From Streptomyces sp. NRRL F-4489 (GTDB lineage: Bacteria; Actinomycetota; Actinomycetes; Streptomycetales; Streptomycetaceae): 64,000 nt of DNA. Below are positions 35,161-44,358 of the stretch, piece after piece; within the stretch, counting starts at the first letter, position 1, and every line of letters starts with the position of its first letter. Made by a program: the position numbers and the translations under genes. The DNA is taken from assembly GCF_001509485.1 (NCBI RefSeq), contig NZ_LLZI01000002.1, positions 1-64,000 on the forward strand. Reading direction: 5' to 3'. The notes under the pieces are model-generated. The model saw nothing but the letters and a program-made list of their open reading frames with translations, made no database searches and was not told where the DNA came from.

Positions 35161-35201
35161 GGGGCGGCGGGGCAGCCGCTTTCCGGCCGCCCCGCCGCCC
35201 C
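35161..35201. terminator. Convergent terminator
   Basis: A 13-bp perfect inverted repeat, GGGGCGGCGGGGC (35161-35173) and its complement (35189-35201). It lies between the plus-strand YqeB-like gene and the last glycosyltransferase gene on the minus strand. Confidence 0.7.
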
Positions 35202-35218
35202 GCCGCCCGCCCGGTCGC

Positions 35219-36484
35219 TCAGCCGCGCGCGGCCGCCGCCCGCTCCACCAGCTCCCGGGCCACCTCGTTGGCGGACGGGACGGCGTGCAGCTCGGACCGC
35301 AGGTCCGCCGCGCGGGTCCGGAAGGCCGGCTCCGCCAGCAGCCGCAGCAGGGCGGCCCGGACGGACTCCCCGGTGGCCCGGGTGGCGTGCGTGGTCAGGC
35401 CCGCGCCGTGCGCGGCCAGCCGCCCCGACAGCAGCGGCTGGTCCACGTCCCAGGGGAGCGCCAGTTGGGGCACGCCGTAGAACGCCGCGGTGGTGAGGGT
35501 GCCCACCCCGGCGTGGTGGATGACCGCCGCGCAGGTCGGCAGCAGCGCCTGCATCGGCACGTACGGCACCAGCCGGGCGTTGGCCGGGACCCGGGCCAGC
35601 CGCTGCCGGGCCGCGTCGCTGACCGTCGCCACCAGCTCGATGTCCAGGTCCGCGACGGCGTCGAGGATGTCCTGGATGTCGACCGGGTACGGCAGGCCGT
35701 GGTCGCTGACCGTCAGACCCAGCGTCAGCGCCACCCGCGGGCGGGCCGGCGGCTCCCACAGCCAGCGCGGGACGACCGCCGGGCCGCCGTACGGGGTGAA
35801 GCGCAGCGAGCGGTAGTCCAGTCCGGGCGCGTGCACCTGGAGCGACGGCGGCAGCAGATCGATGCTGAACTGCCCGGTGACCATCTCCTCGGAGAACTCC
35901 GCGCCGTAGCGGTGCGCGTAGCCGCCCAGCCACGCCGCCAACGGGTCCTCCCCGCCCGGAGCCGCGTCGGCCAGCCGCCGGAAGTGCTGCCGGGCGATGC
36001 CGTACACGTCCGCGCCGATCAGCATCCGGGCGTGCGCCGCGCCGGTCGCCGTGGCCGCGATGGCGCCCGCGAAGGTCAGCGGCTCCCAGACGACCAGATC
36101 GGGCCGCCAGTGCCGGGCGTACTCGGTGAGCGCGCCCGCCAGCGGCGCGTTGGTCATCTTGTGCGCGGCCTCGATCCGGACCCGGTACGCCTCGCGCAGC
36201 CACTCCAGGGTGATGTCGCCGGGGGCGCGCTCGGCGGCGTCGTACGGCTCGGCCAGGCCCGGCGCCAGCCGGGCGCCGGCGCCGGTGAGCCGCCCGGCGA
36301 CCTGCCACAGGTCGCGGTCGCTGCCGACCGGTACGGCCGTCAGCCCGGCCTGGGTGATCGCCTCGGTCATCTTCGGCTGGCAGGCGACCCGCACGTCGTG
36401 GCCCGCGGTCCGCAGCGCCCAGGCCAGGGGCGCCATCAGCAGGAAGTGGGTGCGCTCGGGGTAGCAGGTGAACAGGATGCGCAT
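35219..36484 (-). CDS. Glycosyltransferase 7 (EryCIII-like GT1), Z-type
   Basis: The protein has 421 aa. Its N-terminal acceptor domain starts MRILFTCYPERTHFLL, and the C-terminal nucleotide-sugar domain has RPRVALTLGL and the HHAG motif (VIHHAGVGTLTT). It belongs to the family of antibiotic glycosyltransferases that use TDP-deoxysugars. Its N-terminal third matches glycosyltransferase 3 (40429) best, including YPERTHFLLMAP and DRDLWQ. It is the last gene of the sugar-transfer operon. No DesVIII-like activator protein is present in the window. Its sugar and acceptor are not predictable from sequence. Confidence 0.9.
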   Translation of the reverse strand: MRILFTCYPERTHFLLMAPLAWALRTAGHDVRVACQPKMTEAITQAGLTAVPVGSDRDLWQVAGRLTGAGARLAPGLAEPYDAAERAPGDITLEWLREAYRVRIEAAHKMTNAPLAGALTEYARHWRPDLVVWEPLTFAGAIAATATGAAHARMLIGADVYGIARQHFRRLADAAPGGEDPLAAWLGGYAHRYGAEFSEEMVTGQFSIDLLPPSLQVHAPGLDYRSLRFTPYGGPAVVPRWLWEPPARPRVALTLGLTVSDHGLPYPVDIQDILDAVADLDIELVATVSDAARQRLARVPANARLVPYVPMQALLPTCAAVIHHAGVGTLTTAAFYGVPQLALPWDVDQPLLSGRLAAHGAGLTTHATRATGESVRAALLRLLAEPAFRTRAADLRSELHAVPSANEVARELVERAAAARG

Positions 36485-36525
36485 GGTGGTCGGTTCCGTC
36501 TCTTGCGTCAGCGGGCGGCGCGCCG

Positions 36526-37812
36526 TCAGGGGCGGTGCGGGGCGCCGGTGCGGTGGCGGGCGGTGAGGTCTTCGAGGCGCGGCACGAGGTCGTTGGGCGC
36601 GGGCAGCGACCGCAGCTCGGCGCGCAGGTCCGCCGCGCGGGCGCGGAAGGACGGTTCGGTGAGCAGCCGCCGCAGCTGGTCGCGGATGGCCGCGCCGGTC
36701 GCCTCGGTGTGCGGGATGTGCAGTCCGGCGCCGTGCTCGGCCAGCTTCCGGGCCAGCAGCGGTTCGTCGAAGCTGTACGGGATGGACAGCTGCGGGACGC
36801 CGTAGCGGGCGACGGTGCCCAGGGTGCCGGGCCCGGCGTGGTGGATGACCGCGTCGCAGGTCGGGGCCAGCGCGTGCAGCGGTACGAACGGCAGCAGCCG
36901 GACGTTGTCCGGGACGGCGCGCAGGGCGGCCCGTTCGGAGTCGGCGAGGGTGGCGACGACCTCGATGTCCAGCTCGGCCAGGGCGGTCAGGACGTCCTGG
37001 GCGCTGATGGTGTAGCCGTCGAAGAGGTCGGTCGCGGTGAGCCCCATGGTCAGTGCCACCCGCGGCCGTTCGGGCCGGGCCCACAGCCAGCCCGGGACGG
37101 TCGCCGGGCCGTTGTAGGGGACGAACTGCATGCGCAGGTAGTCCAGGCCGGGCGCCTCGATCTGGAGGCTCGCGGGGAACTGGTCGATGGTGAAGTGCCC
37201 GGTGACCATGGCCTCGTCGAACTCCGCGCCGAACTTCCGGGCGTAGGAGCCCAGCCAGGCGGCGAGGTGGTCGGTCCGGTCGCCGGCCGGCCGCTGCTGC
37301 GCGAGGCGCAGGAAGTGGGCGCGGGCCACGCCGAAGACATCGGCGCCGAAGAGCAGCCGGGCGTGCGCGGCGCCCACGGCGGTGGCCGCGATCGGGGCGG
37401 CGTAGGTGAGCGGGTCCCACAGGACGAGGTCGGGCCGCCAGTGCCGGGCGAACTCCACCAGCCCGGCGATCATCGGGAAGTTCTCCGGTTTGTGGCCCTT
37501 CTCGACCGCGTCGTAGTAGCCGTCCCGCATCGGCTCCCAGCGGGCCTTGTCCGGGTCCTCGGCCGCGTCCCAGGGGGCGTGCAGACCGGCCCGCGCCGCC
37601 TCCAGCTCGGCGGGGTCCATCCGCGCCACCCGGAAGACGTCGCTGTCGCGGCCGACGGGGACGGCGGTCAGCCCGGCCTGGGTGACGACCGGCGCGAAGG
37701 AGGGCTGGCAGGCGAACCGGACCTCGTGGCCTGCGGTGCGCAGCGCCCAGGCCAGCGGCACCATGCTCAGGAAGATCGTCTTCTCCGGTATGACGGCGAA
37801 CAGGACTCGCAT
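36526..37812 (-). CDS. Glycosyltransferase 6 (EryCIII-like GT1), Y-type
   Basis: The protein has 428 aa, N-terminus MRVLFAVIPEKTIFLS, donor-domain motif VIHHAGPGTLGT. It is similar to glycosyltransferases 2 and 5 in the middle region (FTIDQFPASLQIEAPGLDY, TATDLFDGYT), so it looks like a third, older copy of the Y type. It should transfer a TDP-deoxysugar to the growing oligosaccharide; the exact step is unknown. 41 bp separate it from glycosyltransferase 7. Confidence 0.9.
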   Translation of the reverse strand: MRVLFAVIPEKTIFLSMVPLAWALRTAGHEVRFACQPSFAPVVTQAGLTAVPVGRDSDVFRVARMDPAELEAARAGLHAPWDAAEDPDKARWEPMRDGYYDAVEKGHKPENFPMIAGLVEFARHWRPDLVLWDPLTYAAPIAATAVGAAHARLLFGADVFGVARAHFLRLAQQRPAGDRTDHLAAWLGSYARKFGAEFDEAMVTGHFTIDQFPASLQIEAPGLDYLRMQFVPYNGPATVPGWLWARPERPRVALTMGLTATDLFDGYTISAQDVLTALAELDIEVVATLADSERAALRAVPDNVRLLPFVPLHALAPTCDAVIHHAGPGTLGTVARYGVPQLSIPYSFDEPLLARKLAEHGAGLHIPHTEATGAAIRDQLRRLLTEPSFRARAADLRAELRSLPAPNDLVPRLEDLTARHRTGAPHRP

Positions 37813-37834
37813 GGGGCCTTCCAGGTCTCGGAAT

Positions 37835-39115
37835 TCAGGCGGGGAGGGTGCCGCGGTGGCGGGCGGTGAGCTCTTCCAGCTGCGGGACGAGCTGGTTGGG
37901 GGTGGGCAGGGCCAGGGTCTCGTCACGCAGCGCGGCGGCGCGTTCGGTGAAGCGCGGTTCGGCCAGCAGGCGCTGGACCGCGTCGCGGACGGCCTGGCCG
38001 GTGGCCCGGCTGGTGTGCAGGTCCAGTCCGGCGCCGTGTTCGGTGAGCTTCCGGGCCAGGAACGGCTGGTCCCAGTGGTAGTGCAGGGACAGATGCGGCA
38101 CCGGATGCCGGGCCACCGTCGCCAGGGTGGCGGCGCCGGCGTGGTGGATGAACGCCGAGCAGGTGGGGGCGAGGTGGTGCAGCGGGACGTACGGCACCAG
38201 GCGGGCGTTGTCCGGGATCCGCGCCAGCTTGGCCTTCTCGGCGTCGGAGATGGTGGCGACCAGCTCGATGTCCAGGTCGGCCAGCGCGTCCAGCACCTCC
38301 TGGGTGTTGACGGTGTAGCTGTCGTAGACATCGGTGGCGGTCAGCCCCATGGTGAGCGCCACCCGCGGCTTCTCCGGCCGCCGCCACAGCCATTCCGGGA
38401 CGGTGGCGGGCCCGCCGTAGGGGATGAACTGGGTGCGCAGGTAGTGGAGTCCGGGCGCCTCGGCCTGGAGGCTGCGCGGGAACTGGTCGATGGTGAAATG
38501 CCCGGTCGCCATGGACTCGGTGAACTCGCCGCCGTACTTGCGGGCGTAGCCGCCCAGCCATTCGGCCAGCGGATCGCTCCGCCGCTCCGCGGGACGCTGC
38601 TCCGCCAGGCGCAGGAAGTGCGCGCGGGCCACGCCGAAGACGTCCACGCCGAAGAGCAGCCGGGCGTGCGCGGCGCCCACGGCGGTGGCCGCGATCGCGC
38701 CCGCGCAGGCGAACGGCTCCCACAGGACGAGGTCGGGCCGCCAGTGCCGGGCGAACTCCACCAGATCGGTGATCACCGGGAAGTTCTCCTCCCGCAGCGA
38801 CCCCGTGGCCAGCTCGTACCCGCCGAGCAGATGCTCCCAGGTGGCCTTCGCCGGGTCCTCCGTGACGTCCCAGGGGGCGGGCAGCCCGACCCGGGACGCG
38901 GCGATCAGCTCCGGATCGACGAAGTCCAGCATCCGGAAGGGGTTCTGGCGGCGGCCCACGGGCACGGCGGTCAGCCCGGCCTGGGTGATGACCGGCGCGA
39001 AGCCGGGCGGCCCGGCGAACCGGACCTCGTGGCCGGCGGTGCGCAGCGCCCAGGCCAGCGGCGCGAGGTACTGGAAGACGCTCTTGTGCGGGCTGGTGGT
39101 GAACAGGACACGCAT
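37835..39115 (-). CDS. Glycosyltransferase 5 (EryCIII-like GT1), Y-type
   Basis: The protein has 426 aa and is very close to glycosyltransferase 2 (41759). The last 150 residues are nearly identical (AFIHHAGAATLATVARHP, ELTARHR). They differ mainly in residues 50-130, the acceptor-facing part. HHAGAAT replaces the usual HHAGxGT in both. This suggests the same donor sugar but different acceptors. It may represent addition of one sugar type at two positions. Confidence 0.92.
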   Translation of the reverse strand: MRVLFTTSPHKSVFQYLAPLAWALRTAGHEVRFAGPPGFAPVITQAGLTAVPVGRRQNPFRMLDFVDPELIAASRVGLPAPWDVTEDPAKATWEHLLGGYELATGSLREENFPVITDLVEFARHWRPDLVLWEPFACAGAIAATAVGAAHARLLFGVDVFGVARAHFLRLAEQRPAERRSDPLAEWLGGYARKYGGEFTESMATGHFTIDQFPRSLQAEAPGLHYLRTQFIPYGGPATVPEWLWRRPEKPRVALTMGLTATDVYDSYTVNTQEVLDALADLDIELVATISDAEKAKLARIPDNARLVPYVPLHHLAPTCSAFIHHAGAATLATVARHPVPHLSLHYHWDQPFLARKLTEHGAGLDLHTSRATGQAVRDAVQRLLAEPRFTERAAALRDETLALPTPNQLVPQLEELTARHRGTLPA

Positions 39116-39129
39116 GGTTCGGGGTCTCC

Positions 39130-40425
39130 TCACGCGGACCGGCGGGCGGGGGAGCGGTGCGCGGCGGTGAGCCGTTCCAGCTCCGGCACCAGCGCGTTGG
39201 GGCTCGGCAGGGCGCGCAGCTCGTCCCGCAGCGCCGCCGCGCGCTCCCGGAAGCCGGGTTCGCCGAGCAGCCGCAGCACCGCCTCGCGGACCGCCGGCAC
39301 GGTCGCCCGGTCCGCCTCGATCGCCAGGGAGCCGCCCTGCGCGGCGGCGCGGCGGCCGAGGACGGGCCCGTCGAAGTCCCACGGCAGCAGCAGCTGCGGC
39401 ACCGGGTGCTGAGCCATCGTCAGAAAGGTGCCGAAACCGGCGTGGTGGATGGCCAGGCTGCACGTCGGCGCCAGCGCGTGCAGCGGCACGTACGGCACCA
39501 GGCGGGCGTTGGACGGCACCCGGGCGAGTTTGCGCTGCTCGTCCTCGGCGACGGTGGCGACCACCTCGACGTCCAGATCGGCCAGCGAGTCCAGGACGTC
39601 CTGCACGTCGATCTCGTAGCCGGCGCCGTGGTCGGTGGAGCTGACGCCCATGGTCAGCGCCACCCGGGGCCGCTCGGGCGGCGCCCACAGCCACTTGGGG
39701 AGCACCGCCGGGCCGCCGTACGGGACGAACCGCATCGGCAGGGACGGCAGGCCGCTCTCCAGGCGCAGGGACGCCGGGAGCTGGTCGATGGTGAAGTGGC
39801 CGGTGACCATGGACTCGGTGAACTCGCCGCCGTGCATCCGGGCGTAGCCGCCGAGCCAGTCGCCGAGCGGATCGGGGCGCGCGCCCTCCGGGCGCCGGTC
39901 GCGCAGCCGCAGGAAGTGCTCGCGGGTGGTGCCGAAGGCGTCCGCGCTCCACAGCAGCCGGCCGTGCGCGGCGCCCACCGCCTCGGCGGCGATCGGCGCC
40001 GCCATCGCCAGCGGCTCCCACAGCACCAGGTCCGGTTCCCACTGGCGGGCGAAGCGCACCAGGTCCGCGATGAGCGGGAAGCTGGCCGGCTTGTGCCACA
40101 GGTGGACGATCTCCTCGTACCCCTTGACGAGGTGGTCCCAGTCGGCCTTGGCCGGGTCCTGGGCGGCGTCGTAGGGCGCGGGCAGGCCGTACTCCGGGCG
40201 GTAGGACCAGTCCGGGAGGGTGTGCATCTGGCGGCGCAGCAGCTCCCACAGGTCGTAGTCGCGGCCCACGGGGACGGCGGTCAGCCCGGCCTGGGTGATC
40301 ACGTCCGCGAACCACGGGGTGCAGGCGACCCGCACCTCGTGCCCGGCGGTGCGCAGCGCCCACGCCAGCGGCAGCATGGGCAGCACATGGGCCTTCTCGG
40401 GGTTGGCGACGAACAGCACGCGCAT
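39130..40425 (-). CDS. Glycosyltransferase 4 (EryCIII-like GT1), X-type
   Basis: The protein has 431 aa, N-terminus MRVLFVANPEKAHVLP, donor motif AIHHAGFGTFLT. Its C-terminal tail RSPARRSA is the same as that of glycosyltransferase 1 (43051), and both are followed by a Y-type gene across a conserved junction. It carries an insertion near residues 65-85 (QMHTLPDWSYRPEYG) absent from most of the others. The sugar is not predictable. Confidence 0.9.
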   Translation of the reverse strand: MRVLFVANPEKAHVLPMLPLAWALRTAGHEVRVACTPWFADVITQAGLTAVPVGRDYDLWELLRRQMHTLPDWSYRPEYGLPAPYDAAQDPAKADWDHLVKGYEEIVHLWHKPASFPLIADLVRFARQWEPDLVLWEPLAMAAPIAAEAVGAAHGRLLWSADAFGTTREHFLRLRDRRPEGARPDPLGDWLGGYARMHGGEFTESMVTGHFTIDQLPASLRLESGLPSLPMRFVPYGGPAVLPKWLWAPPERPRVALTMGVSSTDHGAGYEIDVQDVLDSLADLDVEVVATVAEDEQRKLARVPSNARLVPYVPLHALAPTCSLAIHHAGFGTFLTMAQHPVPQLLLPWDFDGPVLGRRAAAQGGSLAIEADRATVPAVREAVLRLLGEPGFRERAAALRDELRALPSPNALVPELERLTAAHRSPARRSA

Positions 40426-40428
40426 CGG

Positions 40429-41739
40429 TCAGCCCCCGCTCACCGTCGAGGCGGCGGCCGACGACCGGCCCCGGCGCTCGGCCGTGAACCGCTCCAGCGT
40501 CGCCACCATGGCGTTCGGGCTCGGCTGGGCGAGCATCGCGTCCCGCAGTCCGGCCGCGCCCTGCCGGATCCCCGGGTCGGACAGCAGCTTGACCAGCGCG
40601 TCCCGGACGTCCGCGCCGGTGGCCTCCTTGGGGTTGAGGACCAGGCCCGCGCCGGCCCGCGCGATCCCGTCGGCCAGCGCCGGGCCGTCGTTGTCCCAGG
40701 GCAGGGTCAGCTGCGGCAGGGCGCGCAGCGCGGTGGTGGCCAGGGTGCCGAACCCGGCGTGGTGGATCACCGCGTCGCAGGTGGCGGCGAGCGCGTCCAG
40801 CGGCAGGAAGGACGCCACGGTGGCGTTGTCCGGGACGCGCACCAGCTTGCGCTGCTCGGCCTCGGCGAGGGTGGCGACCAGCTCGATGTCCAGATCGCCG
40901 AGCGCGTCCAGCACGTCCTGCACCCCGACCGCGTACTCCCCGCCGTGCCCGGTCGTGCTCAGGCCCAGCGTGAGCGCCACCCGCGGCTTCTGCGGCGGGC
41001 GGCGCAGCCACGCCGGGACGACGGCCGGGCCGCCGTAGGGCACGTACCGCAGCGGGAGGTACTCCAGCCCGGCGGCCCGGCGCTGCAGGCACTCCGGTAC
41101 GAGGTCCACGGTGGCCTGCCCGGTGATCAGCTGCTCGCCGAACGGGAAGCCGTACTTGCGGGCGTAGCCGCCCAGCCAGTCCGCCATCGGGTCGGTGCGT
41201 GCGCCCTCCGGCCGCTCGTCTCTCAGCCGCAGGAAGTGCTCGCGGGCCACGCCGTACATATCGATGCCGAACAGCAGCCGGACATGGGCGGCGCCGACCG
41301 CCTCGGCGGCGATCGCGCCGGCGTAGGTCAGCGGCTCCCAGATGACCAGGTCGGGCTGCCAGTGCCGGGCGAACTCCACCAGGTCGGCGACCATCGGCAC
41401 ATTGCTGGTCTTGTGCCAGCGCTCGACCTGCGCCGCGTAGCCCTGGCTCAGGTGCTCCCAGGTGATCTCCTCCGGCGCCATATCGGCCACGTCGTACGGC
41501 AGCGGCATGCCGCCCTTGTCGGCCTGGCCGAGCCAGGTGGGGTCCCGGGAGAGGATCTGCCACAGGTCGCGGTCCCGGCCCACGGGGACGGCGGTCAGCC
41601 CGGCCTGGGTGATCTCCGAGGTGAACTTCGGCTGGCTGGCGAAGCGGACCTCGTGGCCGGCGGTGCGCAGCGCCCACGCCAGCGGGGCCATGAGGAGGAA
41701 GTGCGTGCGCTCCGGATAGGCGGTGAACAGGACTCGCAT
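40429..41739 (-). CDS. Glycosyltransferase 3 (EryCIII-like GT1), Z-type
   Basis: The protein has 436 aa, N-terminus MRVLFTAYPERTHFLL, donor motif VIHHAGFGTLAT. Its N-terminal third pairs with glycosyltransferase 7, while the rest has diverged (GFPFGEQLITGQATVDLVPE). Only 3 bp separate its stop from the start of glycosyltransferase 4. The C-terminal tail (RRGRSSAAASTVSGG) is unique in the array. Confidence 0.9.
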   Translation of the reverse strand: MRVLFTAYPERTHFLLMAPLAWALRTAGHEVRFASQPKFTSEITQAGLTAVPVGRDRDLWQILSRDPTWLGQADKGGMPLPYDVADMAPEEITWEHLSQGYAAQVERWHKTSNVPMVADLVEFARHWQPDLVIWEPLTYAGAIAAEAVGAAHVRLLFGIDMYGVAREHFLRLRDERPEGARTDPMADWLGGYARKYGFPFGEQLITGQATVDLVPECLQRRAAGLEYLPLRYVPYGGPAVVPAWLRRPPQKPRVALTLGLSTTGHGGEYAVGVQDVLDALGDLDIELVATLAEAEQRKLVRVPDNATVASFLPLDALAATCDAVIHHAGFGTLATTALRALPQLTLPWDNDGPALADGIARAGAGLVLNPKEATGADVRDALVKLLSDPGIRQGAAGLRDAMLAQPSPNAMVATLERFTAERRGRSSAAASTVSGG

Positions 41740-41758
41740 GGGGCTGCCTTCCAGGGGT

Positions 41759-43036
41759 TCAGGCGGGCGTGGCGCGGTGGCGGGCGGTGAGCTCTTCCAG
41801 TTGCGGGACGAGCTGGTTGGGGGTGGGCAGGGCGAGGGTCTCGTCGCGCAGCGCGGCGGCCCGCTCGGTGAAGTGCGGTTCCTTCAGCAGGCGTTGGACC
41901 GCGTCGCGGACGGCCTGGCCGGTGGCCTGGCTGGTGTGCAGGTCCAGTCCGGCGCCGTGTTCGGTGAGCTTCCGGGCCAGGATCGGCTGGTCGTAGTGGT
42001 AGTGCAGGGACAGATGCGGGACCGGGTGGCGGGCGACGGTGGCCAGGGTGGCGGCGCCGGCGTGGTGGATGAACGCCGAGCAGGTCGGGGCCAGATGGTG
42101 CAGCGGGACGTACGGGACGAGCCGGGCGTTGTCCGGGATCCGCGCGAGCTTGGCCTTCTCGGCGTCGGCGATGGTGGCGACCAGTTCGATGTCCAGGTCG
42201 GCCAGCGCGTCGAGCAGGTCCTGGGTGCGCACGGTGTAGCCGTCGTAGACGTCGGTGGCGCTCAGCCCCATGGTGAGCGCGACGCGCGGCTTCTCCGGCT
42301 GCCGCCACAGCCACTTCGGGACGGTGGCCGGCCCGCCGTACGGGATGAACTGCGTGCGGACATAGGTGAGTCCGGGCGCCTCGATCTGGAGGCTGGCCGG
42401 GAACTGGTCGATGGTGAAGTGCCCGGTGACCATGGACTCGGTGAACTCGCCGCCGAACTTCCGGGCGTAGCCGCCCAGCCAGTCCGCGAACGGATCGCTC
42501 CGCTCCGCGGCCGGCCGCTGCTCCCGCAGCCGCAGGAACTGCCGCCGGACGCCGCCGTGCACATCGATGCCGAACAGCAGCCGGGCGTGTGCCGCGCCGC
42601 ATGCCTGGGCGGCGATCGGCCCGGCGAACGTCAGCGGGTCCCAGACCACCAGGTCGGGCCGCCACTGCCGGGCGAACTCCACCAGCCCGGCGATCATCGG
42701 GAAGGCGGTCTGGCGGTGCCGGTCGGCCACCGCGCGGGCCAGCCCGGGCGCCAGATACTCCCAGGTGTCCTTCTCCGGGTCGGTGAACGCGTCGTAGGGC
42801 TCCTCGATGCCCGCCCGGCCCGCCTCGAAGCCGGACTTGGGCGCGCGGGCCGCCCACAGCTTGGCGTGGTCGCGGCCCACCGGTACGGCGGTCAGCCCGG
42901 CCTGGGTGATGACCGGCGCGAAGTCGGGCTGGCTGGCGAAGCGGACCTCGTGCCCCGCGGTGCGCAGCGCCCAGGCCAGCGGGGCCATGTACTGGAAGAT
43001 GGACTTGTGCGGATTGGTGGCGAACAGGACGCGCAT
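41759..43036 (-). CDS. Glycosyltransferase 2 (EryCIII-like GT1), Y-type
   Basis: The protein has 425 aa, N-terminus MRVLFATNPHKSIFQY, donor motif AFIHHAGAATLATVARHP. Its donor domain is almost the same as that of glycosyltransferase 5, from which it differs mainly in the acceptor domain. Cysteine and Gly-Gly changes near residue 150 (QACGAAH, DVHGGVRRQ) are specific to this copy. It probably shares a donor with glycosyltransferase 5. Confidence 0.92.
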   Translation of the reverse strand: MRVLFATNPHKSIFQYMAPLAWALRTAGHEVRFASQPDFAPVITQAGLTAVPVGRDHAKLWAARAPKSGFEAGRAGIEEPYDAFTDPEKDTWEYLAPGLARAVADRHRQTAFPMIAGLVEFARQWRPDLVVWDPLTFAGPIAAQACGAAHARLLFGIDVHGGVRRQFLRLREQRPAAERSDPFADWLGGYARKFGGEFTESMVTGHFTIDQFPASLQIEAPGLTYVRTQFIPYGGPATVPKWLWRQPEKPRVALTMGLSATDVYDGYTVRTQDLLDALADLDIELVATIADAEKAKLARIPDNARLVPYVPLHHLAPTCSAFIHHAGAATLATVARHPVPHLSLHYHYDQPILARKLTEHGAGLDLHTSQATGQAVRDAVQRLLKEPHFTERAAALRDETLALPTPNQLVPQLEELTARHRATPA

Positions 43037-43050
43037 GGCGCGGGGCCTCC

Positions 43051-44340
43051 TCACGCGGATCGTCGGGCGGGGGAGCGGTACTCCTCGGTGAGCCGCTCCA
43101 GTTGGGGCACCAGCTCGTTGGGCGTGGGCAGCGCGCGGAACTGGTCGCGCAGGTCTGCTGCCGCCGCGGCGAACGCGGGCTCGTTCAGCACCCGCAGCAG
43201 GCTGTCCCGCACCGCCTCGCCGGTGGCCCGGTCGGCGCGCAGGGTCAGCACGGCGCCCTGGGCGGCGGCCCGCCGGGCCAGCTCCGGCTCGTCGAAGTCC
43301 CAGGGGACGGCGACCTGCGGGATCGGGTTGAGGGTGGTGGTCAGGAAGGTGCCCGGACCGGCGTGGTTGATCACCGCGCTGCACGTGGGCAGCAGGGCGT
43401 GCAGCGGGACGTACGACACCACCCGGGCGTTGTCCGGGACGCGCTTGAGCTTGCGCTGCTCGGACTCGGCGAGGGTGGCGACCACCTCGATGTCCAGGCC
43501 GTCCAGCGCCGCCAGGATGTCCCCGACGTCGGCGACGTGCCCGGCGAAGCGGCTGGTCGCGGCGATGCCCAGGGTCAGCGCCACCCGCGGCCGCTTGGGC
43601 TCCTCCCGCAGCCAGCCGGGGACCACCGCGGGCCCGCCGTAGGGCACGTAGCGCATCGGGACGTAGCGGATGCCGTCCGCCGCCATCCGCATCGAGGGCG
43701 GGAACTGGTCGAGCGAGAAGTGTCCGGTGGCCAGGTCCTCGGTGTACTCGCCGCCGTACTTGCGGGCGTAGGCGCCCAGCCAGTCGGCGAGCGGGTCGGC
43801 CTGCTCGGCGGGCGGCTGCTGGGCCTTCAGCCGCAGGAAGTGGCTGCGGGTCTGCCCCAGGACGTCGATGCTCCACAGCAGCCGGGCGTGCGCGGCGCCG
43901 GTGGCCTTGGCGGCGATCGCCCCGGCGTACGCCAGCGGCTCCCACAGGACGAGATCGGGCCGCCAGTGGCGGGCGAACTCGACCAGGTCGGCGGTCATCG
44001 GGAAGTTGTCGGTCTTGTGCCAGTGCCCGACGACCTGCGCGTAACCGTCCCGCAGCGTCGCCCAGTCGAGCTCCTCCGGCGCCTGCTCGGCGGCGCTGTA
44101 GGGCGCGGGCAGGCCCTTGCGCTCGGCCTCCATCCGCTCCGGGTCCAGCCGCGGCAGCCGCCAGATCGGGCGGTCGCTGCCGACCGGTACGGCGGTCAGC
44201 CCGGCCTGGGTGATGACCGGCGCGAACGCGGGCGGCGCGGCGACCCGGACCTCGTGCCCCGCCGTGCGCAGCGCCCACGCCAGCGGCACCATCTGCTGGA
44301 ACAGGCTCTTGTCCGGGGTGGTGGTGAACAGTATTCGCAT
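43051..44340 (-). CDS. Glycosyltransferase 1 (EryCIII-like GT1), X-type
   Basis: The protein has 429 aa, N-terminus MRILFTTTPDKSLFQQ, donor motif VINHAGPGTFLT (Asn replaces the first His). The C-terminus RSPARRSA is shared with glycosyltransferase 4. It is the first glycosyltransferase of the operon, 18 bp after the 4-ketoreductase stop. By position it might act first, but gene order need not reflect the order of sugar addition. Confidence 0.9.
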   Translation of the reverse strand: MRILFTTTPDKSLFQQMVPLAWALRTAGHEVRVAAPPAFAPVITQAGLTAVPVGSDRPIWRLPRLDPERMEAERKGLPAPYSAAEQAPEELDWATLRDGYAQVVGHWHKTDNFPMTADLVEFARHWRPDLVLWEPLAYAGAIAAKATGAAHARLLWSIDVLGQTRSHFLRLKAQQPPAEQADPLADWLGAYARKYGGEYTEDLATGHFSLDQFPPSMRMAADGIRYVPMRYVPYGGPAVVPGWLREEPKRPRVALTLGIAATSRFAGHVADVGDILAALDGLDIEVVATLAESEQRKLKRVPDNARVVSYVPLHALLPTCSAVINHAGPGTFLTTTLNPIPQVAVPWDFDEPELARRAAAQGAVLTLRADRATGEAVRDSLLRVLNEPAFAAAAADLRDQFRALPTPNELVPQLERLTEEYRSPARRSA

Positions 44341-44358
44341 CGTGTCCCTCGGAGTCGG

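Larger units (their letters stand above)
35219..44340 (-). repeat. Tandem array of seven homologous glycosyltransferase genes
   Basis: Seven head-to-tail paralogues cover 9.1 kb with 3 to 41 bp between them. By similarity they fall in the order X-Y-Z-X'-Y'-Y''-Z' from the operon's 5' end: X 43051 and 39130; Y 41759, 37835 and 36526; Z 40429 and 35219. The intergenic sequences also repeat. The X/Y and X'/Y' junctions share a CCTCCTCACGCGG element, and the ends downstream of Y and Y' share GCGGTGGCGGGCGGTGAGC. The pattern indicates a block duplication of three genes plus one extra Y copy. Confidence 0.8.
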
